DNA from: Jannaschia pohangensis
Lineage (GTDB): Bacteria > Pseudomonadota > Alphaproteobacteria > Rhodobacterales > Rhodobacteraceae
Length of the DNA stretch: 64,000 bases
NCBI RefSeq assembly: GCF_900113875.1
Contig: NZ_FORA01000001.1
Span: forward strand, 62,001 to 126,000
Reading direction: 5' to 3'
Positions 43,678 through 52,741 of this stretch are shown here, in pieces (the first letter of the stretch is position 1; every line of letters begins with the position of its first letter). The position numbers and the translations under genes are program-made. The notes under the pieces are model-generated. The model searched no databases, was not told the origin of the DNA, and saw only the letters and a program-made list of their open reading frames with translations.

Positions 43678-45066
43678 TCATGTCCCGCAAAACGTCCGGA
43701 TGACCCGTTCGTCGTCGGTCGCGGGGCGGCGATAGGGGGCGTTTGCCTCGGTCTCGTGCCAGGGGTCGGCCAGCACGGCGTTCAGCGCTTCGAACGGCGC
43801 GAAATCCCCGGAATAGGCCGCCGCGATGGCCTCCTCCACCCGGTGATTGCGCGGGATGATGGCGGGATTGGCGCGCGCCATGGCATCCCGGTCGGGGTCG
43901 GCCTCCTGCCAACGGCGCATCCAATCGCCCAGGCGCGTGGCGTCAATGACCTGATCGCGCGCGGTGTCCGGGGCAACGGTCAAGGCGCGGAACATGTTGG
44001 TGAAATCGGCCTGACCCTCGGCCATGATGTCCAGAAGCTCCAGCGCCAGACCGATGTCCGAAACGCCGATCTTGGCGGCCATGACCGCCCGCCATTCCCG
44101 CTCGTGCAGGGCGGCGAAGCCTTCCAGCACCTCGGTCGCCTCGGCCACCGCCGCCTGGCGCTCGCCCATCAACGGCAGCAAGGCCGTGGCCAGTTGCGCA
44201 AGGTTCCAGAGCGCGATGTCGGGCTGGTTCTTCCAGGCATAGCGCCCGAACTGGTCGATGGAGCTGAAGACCATGTCGGGGCGATAGACCTCCATGAAGG
44301 CGCAGGGGCCATAGTCGATCGTCTCGCCCGACAGGGTCATATTGTCGGTGTTCATCACGCCGTGGATGAAGCCCAGACCCATCCATTGCGCCACCAGCCG
44401 CGCCTGAGCCGCCATCGCGTGACGCAGCAGGCCCATGGGCCCCTCGGCCCCGGGCGCGTGGCGCGCCAGCGTATGGTCCAGCAGGGCCTGCAACCCGTCG
44501 ACGTCCTCGCGCGCGGCATAGACCTGAAAGGTGCCGACGCGGATGTGGCTGGCGGCGACGCGGGTCAGCACACCGCCGGGCAGGGGGCCCGTCTCGCGCA
44601 GAACGCGGTCGCCGGTCGCCACGGCGGCCAATGCGCGCGTCGTCGGCACCCCAAGCGCGAACATCGCCTCGCTCAGCACATATTCGCGGATCACCGGCCC
44701 GAGTGCCGCGCGCCCGTCGCCCATCCGGCTGTAGGGCGTCGGCCCCGATCCCTTGAGCTGGATGTCCACGCGCCCCTGCGGCCCCATGTGTTCCCCCAGA
44801 AGCAGCGCCCGCCCGTCGCCCAGTTGCGGCGACCAACCCCCGAACTGGTGCCCCGCATAAAGCTGCGCCAGCGGGGCCGCCCCGTCCGGCACCCGGTTGC
44901 CCGCAAACACATCCAACGCCCCGCGCAATTCGTCGGGGTCCAGCCCCAGATCGCGCGCCAACCCCGCGTTCAGGGCGACCCAGGACGGGGCCGAGACAGG
45001 CGTCGGCGGCATCCGGGTAAAGAACCGTTCCGGCAGGCGCGCATAGGAATTGTCGAAGCTGAACAT
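43678..45066 (-). CDS. selO: SelO/YdiU pseudokinase, protein AMPylase
   Basis: 462 residues. The opening [30 protein letters not shown], the [24 protein letters not shown] block, [21 protein letters not shown] and the [22 protein letters not shown] segment are those of SelO. The family uses a flipped ATP to attach AMP to proteins in redox stress. It is the bacterial form without the selenocysteine tail. A variant of the dispersed repeat ends 9 bases before the ATG, which also supplies an AGAGAAAG purine tract. Confidence 0.95.
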   Translation of the reverse strand: MFSFDNSYARLPERFFTRMPPTPVSAPSWVALNAGLARDLGLDPDELRGALDVFAGNRVPDGAAPLAQLYAGHQFGGWSPQLGDGRALLLGEHMGPQGRVDIQLKGSGPTPYSRMGDGRAALGPVIREYVLSEAMFALGVPTTRALAAVATGDRVLRETGPLPGGVLTRVAASHIRVGTFQVYAAREDVDGLQALLDHTLARHAPGAEGPMGLLRHAMAAQARLVAQWMGLGFIHGVMNTDNMTLSGETIDYGPCAFMEVYRPDMVFSSIDQFGRYAWKNQPDIALWNLAQLATALLPLMGERQAAVAEATEVLEGFAALHEREWRAVMAAKIGVSDIGLALELLDIMAEGQADFTNMFRALTVAPDTARDQVIDATRLGDWMRRWQEADPDRDAMARANPAIIPRNHRVEEAIAAAYSGDFAPFEALNAVLADPWHETEANAPYRRPATDDERVIRTFCGT

Positions 45067-45075
45067 CGGTCCGGT

Positions 45076-45099
45076 CTTTCTCTGCTTTGCAAATACTCA
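45076..45099 (-). repeat. Dispersed intergenic element, copy 3 (variant)
   Basis: On the minus strand it reads GAGTATTTGCAAAGCAGAGA plus flanks, close to copies 1 and 2. It lies between the nucleoside hydrolase stop and the selO ATG, in the same orientation as those genes. Confidence 0.65.
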
Positions 45100-45125
45100 G
45101 GCCGCGCCGCCGCAGCCGTCGCACC

Positions 45126-46058
45126 CTAGAGCCGGGCGATCCGCTCCGTCAGAAGCGCGTAATACCCGTCGGCATCGAGATCCCCGATGAACAGCGCATT
45201 GGCCGCCCGATCAGTCACGCCCCACCAGTCGGCCACGGTCATGCCGCGGGTCAGCGGGCTTTCGACCTCGATCTCCACGTTGATCTCCCGGCCTGTAAAC
45301 AGGTCCGGTCGCAACACCCAGGCGATGACGCAGGGGTCGTGCAGCGGTGCCCCTTCCGAGCCGTATTTCGCCATGTCGAACCGCTCGAAAAAGCCGGTCC
45401 AGCCCGCGACGGCCGGCCCCACGCGGCCCGCCGCGCGAAAGGCGTCATTGCGTGCCCGGGTGGTCAGCGCCTTGTGCGTCACATCCAGCGGCAGGACCGT
45501 CAGCGGCACGCCCGACGCAAAGACGACCTTGGCCGCCTCGGGGTCGACGTAGATGTTGAATTCCGCCGTGGGGGTGATGTTGCCCACCTGGAAATAAGCC
45601 CCGCCCATCAGGACGATGCGCTGGATCCGCCCCGCGATGTCGGGCGCGCGGGAGATGGCCGTGGCGATGTTGGTCAAGGGGCCAAGCGGGCAGAGAATGA
45701 CGCTGCGTTCGGGTTCCGCGCGCAGGGTGTCGATGATGAAATCCACCGCATGGCCGTCCGCGACCGGCATGGTCGGGTCGGGCAGGTCGGCCCCGTCGAG
45801 GCCGGTGTTGCCGTGCACATGCTCTGCCGTAACAAGGTCGCGCGCCATGGGCCGGTCGCATCCGGCATGGACCGCCACATCGGGTCGCCCGGCCAGTTCG
45901 CAGACCACCCGCGCGTTGCGCGTCGTCAGGCCCAGCGGCACATTGCCCGCAACCGTGGTGATGCCCAGAACCCGCACCTCGGGCGAGGCCAGTGCCAGAA
46001 GGATGGCGACGGCGTCGTCCTGGCCCGGGTCGGTGTCGATGATGATGCTTTGTGTCAT
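45126..46058 (-). CDS. Nucleoside hydrolase (IunH/RihA type)
   Basis: 310 residues beginning IIIDTDPGQDDAVAILLAL, the calcium-binding DTDPGxDD motif that defines inosine-uridine nucleoside N-ribohydrolases. NIYVDPEAAKVVFASGVPLTVLPLDVTHKA is the second conserved block and HDPCVIAWVLRPD holds the active-site His. It splits nucleosides to base and ribose. It precedes selO on the same strand and follows the iron-binding-protein gene. Confidence 0.93.
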   Translation of the reverse strand: MTQSIIIDTDPGQDDAVAILLALASPEVRVLGITTVAGNVPLGLTTRNARVVCELAGRPDVAVHAGCDRPMARDLVTAEHVHGNTGLDGADLPDPTMPVADGHAVDFIIDTLRAEPERSVILCPLGPLTNIATAISRAPDIAGRIQRIVLMGGAYFQVGNITPTAEFNIYVDPEAAKVVFASGVPLTVLPLDVTHKALTTRARNDAFRAAGRVGPAVAGWTGFFERFDMAKYGSEGAPLHDPCVIAWVLRPDLFTGREINVEIEVESPLTRGMTVADWWGVTDRAANALFIGDLDADGYYALLTERIARL

Positions 46059-46119
46059 GGTCCCACATCAAGCGCCCGCCGGTCCGATTGTCCAGACCGG
46101 CGCGGCGTGTCAGACCGGA

Positions 46120-47130
46120 TCAGCCGTCGAAGTCGACTTCCTCGACCAGTTTCAGGGCCTCGGCCCGGTGGCTGGCGATCGCGGTCAGGTCGGTTTCGTC
46201 CGGCGTCAGCGCGCCCCAACCGGCCACCAGGGCCGAAGGCGTGGCCCCCGGCGCGACCGGGTATTCGTTGACGACATTGGCATAGATTTCCTGCGCCTCG
46301 GCCGACGACAGGTATTCCATGAAGGCCAGCGCCTCGGCTTCGTTGTCCGCGCCCTTCACCATGCCGACGCCCGAGATGTTCACATGGGTGCCCGCACCGT
46401 CGGCGAAGGTCGGGAACTCGATGCGCACCGAGTTGGCCCATTCGACCTGCTCGGGGTCGGCCAGCATCGCGCCCATGTAATAGGTGTTGCCAAGCGAGAT
46501 GTCGCACTCGCCCGCCCAGATCGACTTGACCTGCGCGCGGTCGTTGCCGTCGGGCGATTTGGCGAGGTTGGCCTTCAGCCCTTCCAGCCAAGTCTTGGTC
46601 GCTGCGACTCCGTTGTGCTCGATCATGGCCGACACGAGGCCGATGGTGTATTCATGGGTGCCCGAGCGGGTGCAGATGCGTCCGGCCCAGATCGGGTCGG
46701 CCAGCGCCTCGTAGGTCGTGACCTCACCCTCGCCCACGCGATCCTTGCTGGCATAGACGATGCGCGCCCGCGTCGTCAGTCCGAACCACATGTTGTCGTC
46801 ATCGCGCATGGCATCAGGGATGTTTGCGGTCAGAACCTCGCTTTCCACCGGTTGCAACACGCCCGCCTCCTTGGCCTCGGACAGGCGCGAGATGTCGACG
46901 GTAAAGATAAGGTCGGCGGGGCTGCGCTCGCCCTCGGCGACCAGACGCTCCGTGATGCCCTTGTCGATGAAGACGACATTGGCGGTGATTCCCGTCGCAG
47001 CCTCGAACCCGTCGATCAGCGGCTGGATCAGTTCGGGTTGACGGTACGAATAGACGTTCACCTCCTGCGCGATGGCGGGGGCTGCCAGGACAAGGGCGGT
47101 TCCGGTCAGGAAAAGGGTACGGATGGACAT
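46120..47130 (-). CDS. Fe(III) ABC transporter substrate-binding protein (FutA/FbpA-like)
   Basis: 336 residues with a signal peptide (MSIRTLFLTGTALVLAAPAIAQ). EVNVYSYRQPELIQPLIDGFEAATGI and the tyrosine-rich GTHEYTIG, NTYYMGAML stretches are typical of FutA/IdiA ferric-binding proteins, where Tyr side chains bind Fe3+. No permease or ATPase gene is next to it, so it works with a transporter encoded elsewhere. Two palindromes lie directly upstream, likely its regulator's sites. Confidence 0.9.
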   Translation of the reverse strand: MSIRTLFLTGTALVLAAPAIAQEVNVYSYRQPELIQPLIDGFEAATGITANVVFIDKGITERLVAEGERSPADLIFTVDISRLSEAKEAGVLQPVESEVLTANIPDAMRDDDNMWFGLTTRARIVYASKDRVGEGEVTTYEALADPIWAGRICTRSGTHEYTIGLVSAMIEHNGVAATKTWLEGLKANLAKSPDGNDRAQVKSIWAGECDISLGNTYYMGAMLADPEQVEWANSVRIEFPTFADGAGTHVNISGVGMVKGADNEAEALAFMEYLSSAEAQEIYANVVNEYPVAPGATPSALVAGWGALTPDETDLTAIASHRAEALKLVEEVDFDG

Positions 47131-47162
47131 CGGGGTCTCCTGTTGGTGTCGCCCCGTTTATT

Positions 47163-47205
47163 CCCGACTCTTTTAGTCGGGTCAATCCCGATTATTATGG
47201 TCGGG
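47163..47205. promoter_or_regulatory. Double palindrome upstream of the iron-binding protein gene
   Basis: CCCGACTCTTTTAGTCGGG (47163-47181) and CCCGATTATTATGGTCGGG (47187-47205) are 19-bp palindromes with a 24-base period. The first lies 32 bases before the ATG of the iron-binding protein; the second is within the last codons of mazG. Spacing and repetition suggest binding sites for an iron- or Fe-S-responsive regulator. Confidence 0.65.
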
Positions 47206-48003
47206 TATTTTTTCCGCCCGCTTCGCCGCGTCCCAGAGCCGGTCCATCTCGGCCAGGTCCGATTGCGCCGGGCCGCGCCCCTCGGCGGCCAGTGCATCCT
47301 CGATGGCCTCGAACCGGCGGGTGAACTTGGTATTCGCGGCCCGCAGCGCCGCCTCCGGGTCCACATCGAGGTGCCGCGCGAGGTTGGCCACCACGAACAG
47401 CAGATCGCCCATCTCCTCGGTCACCGCGTCCTGGCTCAAGGTGTCCTTCGCCTCGACCAGCTCCGCCGCCTCTTCGCGAAGCTTGTCCAGAACGGCGATT
47501 GTCTCGGGCCAGTCGAAGCCCACGCGCGCGGCGCGGTTCTGCAACTTCACCGCGCGCAGCAGGGCCGGCAGGCCAAGCGCCACCCCATCCAGCGTGCGGC
47601 CCTTGCGCTCTTGCGCCTTGGTGGCCTCCCAATCGGCGACCTGCTGTTCCGCGGACTTGTCGCGGTCGCCATCTCCCCAGATGTGCGGATGCCGGTCGAC
47701 CATCTTCTGGGCCACACGCTCGGCGATGGAATGGAAATCGAACCGCCCCTCCTGTTCGCCCATCCGCGCGTGATAGACGACCTGCAGCAAGAGGTCGCCC
47801 AATTCACCCTCCAGCTCGTCCCAGGCGCCGCGTTCGATGGCGTCAGCAACTTCATAGGCTTCCTCGATGGTATAGGGCGCGATGGACGCGAAATCCTGTT
47901 CGATGTCCCAGGGGCATCCCGTCTCGGGGTCGCGCAGCCGTTCCATGATCGCCAGAAGCCGGGGCAGGCCGCCACCGGGCCGGGTGCAGATGTCGTCGTC
48001 CAT
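47182..48003 (-). CDS. mazG: Nucleoside triphosphate pyrophosphohydrolase MazG
   Basis: 273 residues. MERLRDPETGCPWDIEQDFASIAPYTIEEAYEVADAIE, then LGDLLLQVVYHARMGEQEGRFDFHSIAERVAQKMVDRHPHIWGD, is the first MazG domain, and EEMGDLLFVVANLARHLDVDPEAALRAANTKFTRRF the second. The EExxE-type acids that bind Mg are intact. It hydrolyses NTPs and dNTPs to monophosphates. The gene's 3' end carries one of the two palindromes. Divergent from the M20 gene. Confidence 0.95.
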   Translation of the reverse strand: MDDDICTRPGGGLPRLLAIMERLRDPETGCPWDIEQDFASIAPYTIEEAYEVADAIERGAWDELEGELGDLLLQVVYHARMGEQEGRFDFHSIAERVAQKMVDRHPHIWGDGDRDKSAEQQVADWEATKAQERKGRTLDGVALGLPALLRAVKLQNRAARVGFDWPETIAVLDKLREEAAELVEAKDTLSQDAVTEEMGDLLFVVANLARHLDVDPEAALRAANTKFTRRFEAIEDALAAEGRGPAQSDLAEMDRLWDAAKRAEKIPDHNNRD

Positions 48004-48059
48004 TGCGTCCTCCGGGTTGTGGGTGTTTCCTGCACGGCGACCCGCCGAAAGGAAACCCC

Positions 48060-49220
48060 GTGCCCGTTCTCAATTCGATTGCCGCCTTGGAACCCGAAAT
48101 GCGCGAATGGCGCCGCTGGCTGCACCGCAACCCCGAGCTTCAGTTCGACCTGCCCAAGACCGCCCGCTTCGTCGCCGACAAATTGCGAGAGTTCGGGATC
48201 ACCGAAATCCACGAGGGCATCGCCGAGACCGGCATCGTCGCGATCATCGAGGGGCAGGGCGACGGCCCGACCATCGGGCTGCGCGCCGACATGGACGCCC
48301 TGCCCATCGAAGAGGCGTCGGGCGTCGAACACGCCAGCGAGACGCGCGGCAAGATGCATGCCTGCGGTCATGACGGCCACACCACGATGCTTCTGGGGGC
48401 GGCGAAATACCTGGCCCAGACGCGCAACTTCCGGGGTCGCGTCGCGCTGATCTTCCAGCCCGCAGAGGAAGGCGGCGGCGGCGCCCGCGTCATGGTCGAG
48501 GAAGGGATCATGGACCGGTTCGACATCGGCCAGGTCTATGGCATCCACAACGCGCCCAACTTCGCCGAGGGCGAATTCTTCACCGCGCCCGGGCCGATCA
48601 TGGCCGCCGTCGATACCTTCCATATCGATATCGTCGGCAAGGGCGGGCACGGCGCGATGCCCCACGACACCAAGGACCCGGTCGTCGCGGCCCTGGGCAT
48701 CGGGCAGGCGATCCAGACCATCGTGTCGCGCAACCACTACGCGCTCGATGAACTGGTCGTGTCGGTGACCCAGATCCACACGGGGACGGCCGACAACATC
48801 ATTCCCGCCAGCGCCTATATCGAAGGAACGGTGCGCACCTTCGATCCGGCGGTGCAGGACATGGTGGAACGCCGCCTGAACCAGATCGTGGCGGGGCAGG
48901 CGGCGAGCTATGACGTCTCGGCCTCCTGCCGGTACGAGCGGGGCTATCCCGCGACGGTCAACGATGCCGAAAAGGCCGAATTCGCCGCAAGGGTCGCCGC
49001 CGATGTGGTGGGCGCAGGCCGGGTGACCGCCGATTCCCCGAAGGAGATGGGGGCCGAGGATTTCAGCTACATGCTCGAGTCGCGCCCCGGGGCCTATCTG
49101 TTTCTGGGCGCGGGCGCGGGGCCGGTGCTGCACCACCCGGAATACGACTTCAACGATGCCATCGCCCCCGTCGGCGCGAGCTTCTTCGCCCGCATGGTCG
49201 AGACGGCGCAGCCGGTCTGA
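48060..49220 (+). CDS. M20-family amidohydrolase (HipO/AbgB type)
   Basis: 386 residues from a GTG at 48060, which has AAAGGA seven bases upstream. An ATG at 48003 would overlap the mazG start and add a non-family tail, so the GTG is preferred. GLRADMDALPIEEASG, HACGHDGHTTMLLGAAKYL and EEGGGGARVMVEEG carry the metal ligands of the dipeptidase/aminoacylase group. It removes acyl groups from N-acyl amino acids such as hippurate or indoleacetyl-type conjugates; the exact substrate is open. Confidence 0.93.
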   Translation: MPVLNSIAALEPEMREWRRWLHRNPELQFDLPKTARFVADKLREFGITEIHEGIAETGIVAIIEGQGDGPTIGLRADMDALPIEEASGVEHASETRGKMHACGHDGHTTMLLGAAKYLAQTRNFRGRVALIFQPAEEGGGGARVMVEEGIMDRFDIGQVYGIHNAPNFAEGEFFTAPGPIMAAVDTFHIDIVGKGGHGAMPHDTKDPVVAALGIGQAIQTIVSRNHYALDELVVSVTQIHTGTADNIIPASAYIEGTVRTFDPAVQDMVERRLNQIVAGQAASYDVSASCRYERGYPATVNDAEKAEFAARVAADVVGAGRVTADSPKEMGAEDFSYMLESRPGAYLFLGAGAGPVLHHPEYDFNDAIAPVGASFFARMVETAQPV

Positions 49221-49253
49221 AGGATTCGGTAGGGTGCGTGGTAACCACGCACC

Positions 49254-50159
49254 TTACGGCGCCACGCGGCTCTCCCGAAGGTGCGCCAACAGGGCTTCGG
49301 CCGACCACCCCGCGTCGCGGTAGCTGGCGATGGAGCGCGCGTCGTCCCGCTTGGCCAGCCGCTTGCCGGCCCCGTCGCGCACCAGATCGTGGTGATGATA
49401 GACCGGCGTCGGCAGGCCCAGGAGCCGTTGCAGCAGCACATGGATCGGCGTCGCCTCGAACAGATCCCCGCCGCGCACCACATGGGTAACCCCCTGCGCC
49501 GCATCATCGACCACCACCGACAAGTGATAGGAGGTGCCGAATTCCCGCCGCGCCAGAACCACGTCACCGATATCGCGCAGGTAGCTGTCGCGCGACGTGG
49601 CGACGGTGCCCGGATGCAGGGGACCTGTCTCGAGAAACGAAAGCCCCCAATGATCCGCCTGATCCTGCAGGATCATGTGCTCGCAGGCCATCTGCGCCAC
49701 ATTCATGTCGATCCGAAGATGCACGTCTTCGGGCCGCGGCGGCCAAGGATAGCCCGTCGGCGCATCCGCCCGGCAGGTGCCGGGATAGACCGGGCCGTCG
49801 GGGCCCAGGGTCGGCTCGACCCCTTCTTGCGGCGCGCTCAACGCCTCGGCGATGTCCCGGCGTGAACACGTGCAGGGATAGAGGAGGAACCGCGACCACA
49901 GATCATCGAGCGCCGCCCCATAGGCGTCCATCCGGTCCGACTGCCGCATCGGTTCCGCGTCCCAGACGATGCCCAGCCAGTTCAGATCGTCCTTCAGCTG
50001 CGCTTCCCATTCGGGCCTTGCGCGCTGCCGGTCGATATCCTCGATCCGCAGAAGGAAACTGCCCCCCTCCGCCCGCGCCATGTCATGGGCGATCATCGCC
50101 GACCAGGCATGCCCCAGATGCAGCGGACCGGTGGGCGAGGGCGCGAAGCGCGTGATCAT
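49254..50159 (-). CDS. gluQ: Glutamyl-Q tRNA(Asp) synthetase
   Basis: 301 residues from the ATG at 50159. [19 protein letters not shown] is the class I HIGH-type motif and [16 protein letters not shown] the KMSKS-like one. The length is that of GluQRS, which lacks the anticodon-binding part of Glt[12 protein letters not shown] gives zinc-site cysteines. It attaches glutamate to the queuosine base in the anticodon of tRNA-Asp. It overlaps trmFO by 4 bases. Confidence 0.93.
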   Translation of the reverse strand: MITRFAPSPTGPLHLGHAWSAMIAHDMARAEGGSFLLRIEDIDRQRARPEWEAQLKDDLNWLGIVWDAEPMRQSDRMDAYGAALDDLWSRFLLYPCTCSRRDIAEALSAPQEGVEPTLGPDGPVYPGTCRADAPTGYPWPPRPEDVHLRIDMNVAQMACEHMILQDQADHWGLSFLETGPLHPGTVATSRDSYLRDIGDVVLARREFGTSYHLSVVVDDAAQGVTHVVRGGDLFEATPIHVLLQRLLGLPTPVYHHHDLVRDGAGKRLAKRDDARSIASYRDAGWSAEALLAHLRESRVAP

Positions 50160-51505
50160 TCGGCGGCCTGACGGACCCCCAGCCAAGCCTGCCAATCGGC
50201 CTTGGCGCGGTCGGTATACATCTTGTAGCGCACCTGCCGCCCCTTGCGCCCGCCACGCGCATCGACGGGCGGGAACAGGCCGAAGTTGACGTTCATCGGC
50301 TGGAACGTCTTGGCGTCCGCGCCCCCGGTGATGTGGGTAACGAGGGCGCCCATGGCGGTGGTCTCGGGCACGGGCTCAAGCGTCCGGCCCTGCATTTCTG
50401 CGGCGGCCAGACGCCCGGCCAGCAGGCCCATGGCAGCGGATTCGACATAGCCCTCCACGCCCGTGATCTGCCCGGCAAAGCGGATATGGGGCTTCGATTT
50501 CAGCCGCATCTGATCGTCGAGCAGCGTGGGCGAGTTGATGAAGGTGTTGCGGTGGATGCCGCCCAGACGGGCGAAAGACGCCTCCTGCAAACCGGGAATC
50601 ATCTTGAAAACAGAGGTTTGCGCGCTGTACTTCATCTTGGTCTGAAATCCGACGATGTTGTAGAGCGTGCCCAGCTTGTTGTCCCGGCGCAGCTGCACCA
50701 CGGCATAGGCCTTGTTGGTCGGGTCGTGCGGGTTGGTCAGGCCGACGGGCTTCATCGGGCCGAAGCGCAGCGTCTCCCGGCCCCGCTCGGCCATCACTTC
50801 GATCGGCAGGCAGCCGTCGAAATAGCCAGCGGTCTCGCCCGGCTTGAACTCGGTCTTCTCTGCCGCGAGCAGGGCGTCGATAAAGGCCTCGTATTGGTCG
50901 CGGGTCATCGGACAGTTGATATAGGCGGTCCGCTCTTCCTCGGTCTCGCCCTTGTCATAGCGCGACTGCATCCAGGCGATGTCCATGTCGATGCTGTCGT
51001 AATGCACGATGGGGGCGATGGCGTCGAAGAAAGCCAGGCTGTCCTGACCGGCCTCGTCGGCGATGGCCTGCGCCAGCGCGCTGCCGGTGAGGGGGCCGGT
51101 GGCGACGATCCAGTGCCCGCTGTCGGGCAGGGCGGTCACCTCTTCGTCCACCACCTCGATCAGGGGATGGGAGCGCAGGCGCGCGGTGACGGCCTCGGCA
51201 AAGGGGTCGCGGTCGACGGCCAGCGCGCCCCCCGCCGGCAGGCGGTGCTTATGGGCCATTTCCATGATCAGGCCGCCAGCCGCCCGCATTTCCCAATGCA
51301 GAAGGCCCACGGCGTTCTGTTCGTCGTCATCCGACCGGAACGAGTTGGAGCAGACCATCTCGGCCAGCGACCCGGTGCGATGCGCAAAGGTCCCGACCCG
51401 GGGCCGCATTTCGTGGATGGTCACGGGAACACCCGCCTCTGCCGCCTGCCAGGCCGCTTCGGATCCGGCCATTCCGCCGCCGATGATGTGCAATCTGTCC
51501 GTCAT
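50156..51505 (-). CDS. trmFO: Methylenetetrahydrofolate-tRNA (uracil-54-C5) methyltransferase
   Basis: 449 residues from the ATG at 51505; the frame stays open upstream without family similarity. [31 protein letters not shown] is the FAD-binding start, and [22 protein letters not shown] and [22 protein letters not shown] are TrmFO signatures. It makes m5U54 in tRNA using folate and FADH2. It precedes gluQ and is coupled to it, giving a small tRNA-modification operon. Confidence 0.96.
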   Translation of the reverse strand: MTDRLHIIGGGMAGSEAAWQAAEAGVPVTIHEMRPRVGTFAHRTGSLAEMVCSNSFRSDDDEQNAVGLLHWEMRAAGGLIMEMAHKHRLPAGGALAVDRDPFAEAVTARLRSHPLIEVVDEEVTALPDSGHWIVATGPLTGSALAQAIADEAGQDSLAFFDAIAPIVHYDSIDMDIAWMQSRYDKGETEEERTAYINCPMTRDQYEAFIDALLAAEKTEFKPGETAGYFDGCLPIEVMAERGRETLRFGPMKPVGLTNPHDPTNKAYAVVQLRRDNKLGTLYNIVGFQTKMKYSAQTSVFKMIPGLQEASFARLGGIHRNTFINSPTLLDDQMRLKSKPHIRFAGQITGVEGYVESAAMGLLAGRLAAAEMQGRTLEPVPETTAMGALVTHITGGADAKTFQPMNVNFGLFPPVDARGGRKGRQVRYKMYTDRAKADWQAWLGVRQAAE

Positions 51506-51549
51506 GGGGCTGACATAAGCCGCAAGGTCGCGCGGGGGAAGCCCATACG

Positions 51550-51572
51550 AAAAAAGCCGCCCTGAAGGCGAC
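51550..51572 (-). terminator. Rho-independent terminator on the minus strand
   Basis: On the minus strand GTCGCC, loop TTCAG, GGCGGC and then TTTTTT form a 6-bp stem (one G-T pair) with a clean T-run. It would end transcription of the LysR gene before trmFO. The rest of the 265-base gap (51573-51770) holds a further imperfect 10-bp hairpin at 51661-51687 and no gene. Confidence 0.8.
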
Positions 51573-51770
51573 TGCGACAAAGGGGCGAGACCCTTCGGAT
51601 GTCCGCTCGACTGTCCGCAAGATGCTCCCCCGGCGGGGGCGTTGGTCGCCCTTCGGAGGATCGGGTGGCATCCATCCTGCTGCCCGACTTGGTCTTGCCA
51701 CTCTGTCCGGCCTAGACTGTTGCAGACGCCGAATGCCAGTTCGATTTGTGCAAAGCCGGGATTGGCCGCG

Positions 51771-52622
51771 TCACTCGCTCGCCAGCTGCAAATGGTGCGG
51801 GCGCGGGGTGCAGAACCAGTCGACCACCGCCCGCAACGTCGCATCCGAATGCCGCGTCTCATGGTAGGTGATCCAGAGTTCGCCCGGGATGTCGTTCCCC
51901 GGCAGATCGGCCAGCACGAGGTTGTCGCCCGGACTGACCATGTAGTCGGCCAGCAGCCCGGGCAGTCCGGTGGCCCGCACCATGTCGAGCGCCATCGGCA
52001 TCTCCTCGACCCGGAAGCGTGGCTTCGGGGCGGCCTCGGCATAGATATCGCGCAGGACATCGGCGTCGGGATAGCGGTGCGACAGGCCGATCCACTCGCC
52101 GTTCATGACGTGATCGCGCCCGTGATATACGCGCAAGGAGAAGTCCCGGAACTTGCGCGCCTTGAGCCGCCCGCCCTCGGGGCGGCCGACGCGCACCTGG
52201 ATATCCGCCTCGCCAAGTCCTTGGGAATAGGCCTTGTCCGTCAGGGTCAACATGACCTGCGGCAGATATTCAGAGAGTTCGCCCGTGCGCGGCAGAACGA
52301 AATGGCTATGAACGGCGGGCGGGGCCGAGATCTCGATGGCGACCTGCTGGTTGGCCTGGCCCGCGTGCATGTTCACCAGTTCGGCGCGCAGCTTCTGGTC
52401 CAGTTCGTCGGCGATGCCGGCCAGCGCGGTAGCCACCTCGGTCGCGACGAATCCGGTACCGCGCTTTTCGAAAAGCGGCATCGACAGGTCCTGGCTCAGA
52501 CGCTCGAGACGCCGCGACACCGTCGCGACGTTGGTATTCAGATAGCGCGCAGCCGCAGACATCGTGCCATGCCGCGTCATCGCCAGAACGAATTTCAGAT
52601 CGTCCCAATTGTCCAGATTCAT
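51771..52622 (-). CDS. LysR-type transcriptional regulator
   Basis: 283 residues from the ATG at 52622, with CGGAGG eight bases upstream; an upstream start at 52685 is less likely. The N-terminal [52 protein letters not shown] is the LysR helix-turn-helix. The rest is the effector domain, here of the smaller type without a clear ligand motif. No divergent target gene is adjacent, and the LysR ligand cannot be inferred. Confidence 0.92.
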   Translation of the reverse strand: MNLDNWDDLKFVLAMTRHGTMSAAARYLNTNVATVSRRLERLSQDLSMPLFEKRGTGFVATEVATALAGIADELDQKLRAELVNMHAGQANQQVAIEISAPPAVHSHFVLPRTGELSEYLPQVMLTLTDKAYSQGLGEADIQVRVGRPEGGRLKARKFRDFSLRVYHGRDHVMNGEWIGLSHRYPDADVLRDIYAEAAPKPRFRVEEMPMALDMVRATGLPGLLADYMVSPGDNLVLADLPGNDIPGELWITYHETRHSDATLRAVVDWFCTPRPHHLQLASE

Positions 52623-52741
52623 CGACGCCTCCGAGAAGTCCCACCCCTCGTAACTGCGTTGTGTCGTCCTTCTAATGCAGAACAAGTGTAAATTGATATA
52701 GCGGATTTGCGTTTGCTCAGTGACCCAAGGTCACCCCCGGA

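Noticed and set aside
48003-48059. Upstream ATG extension of the M20 amidohydrolase
   Set aside because: It overlaps the mazG start and encodes a cysteine/proline-rich stretch unlike the family; the GTG at 48060 has a good ribosome site.
52720-52734. GTGACC/GGTCAC hairpin between gyrA and the LysR gene
   Set aside because: A 6-bp stem with a 3-base loop and no T-run; not called a terminator.
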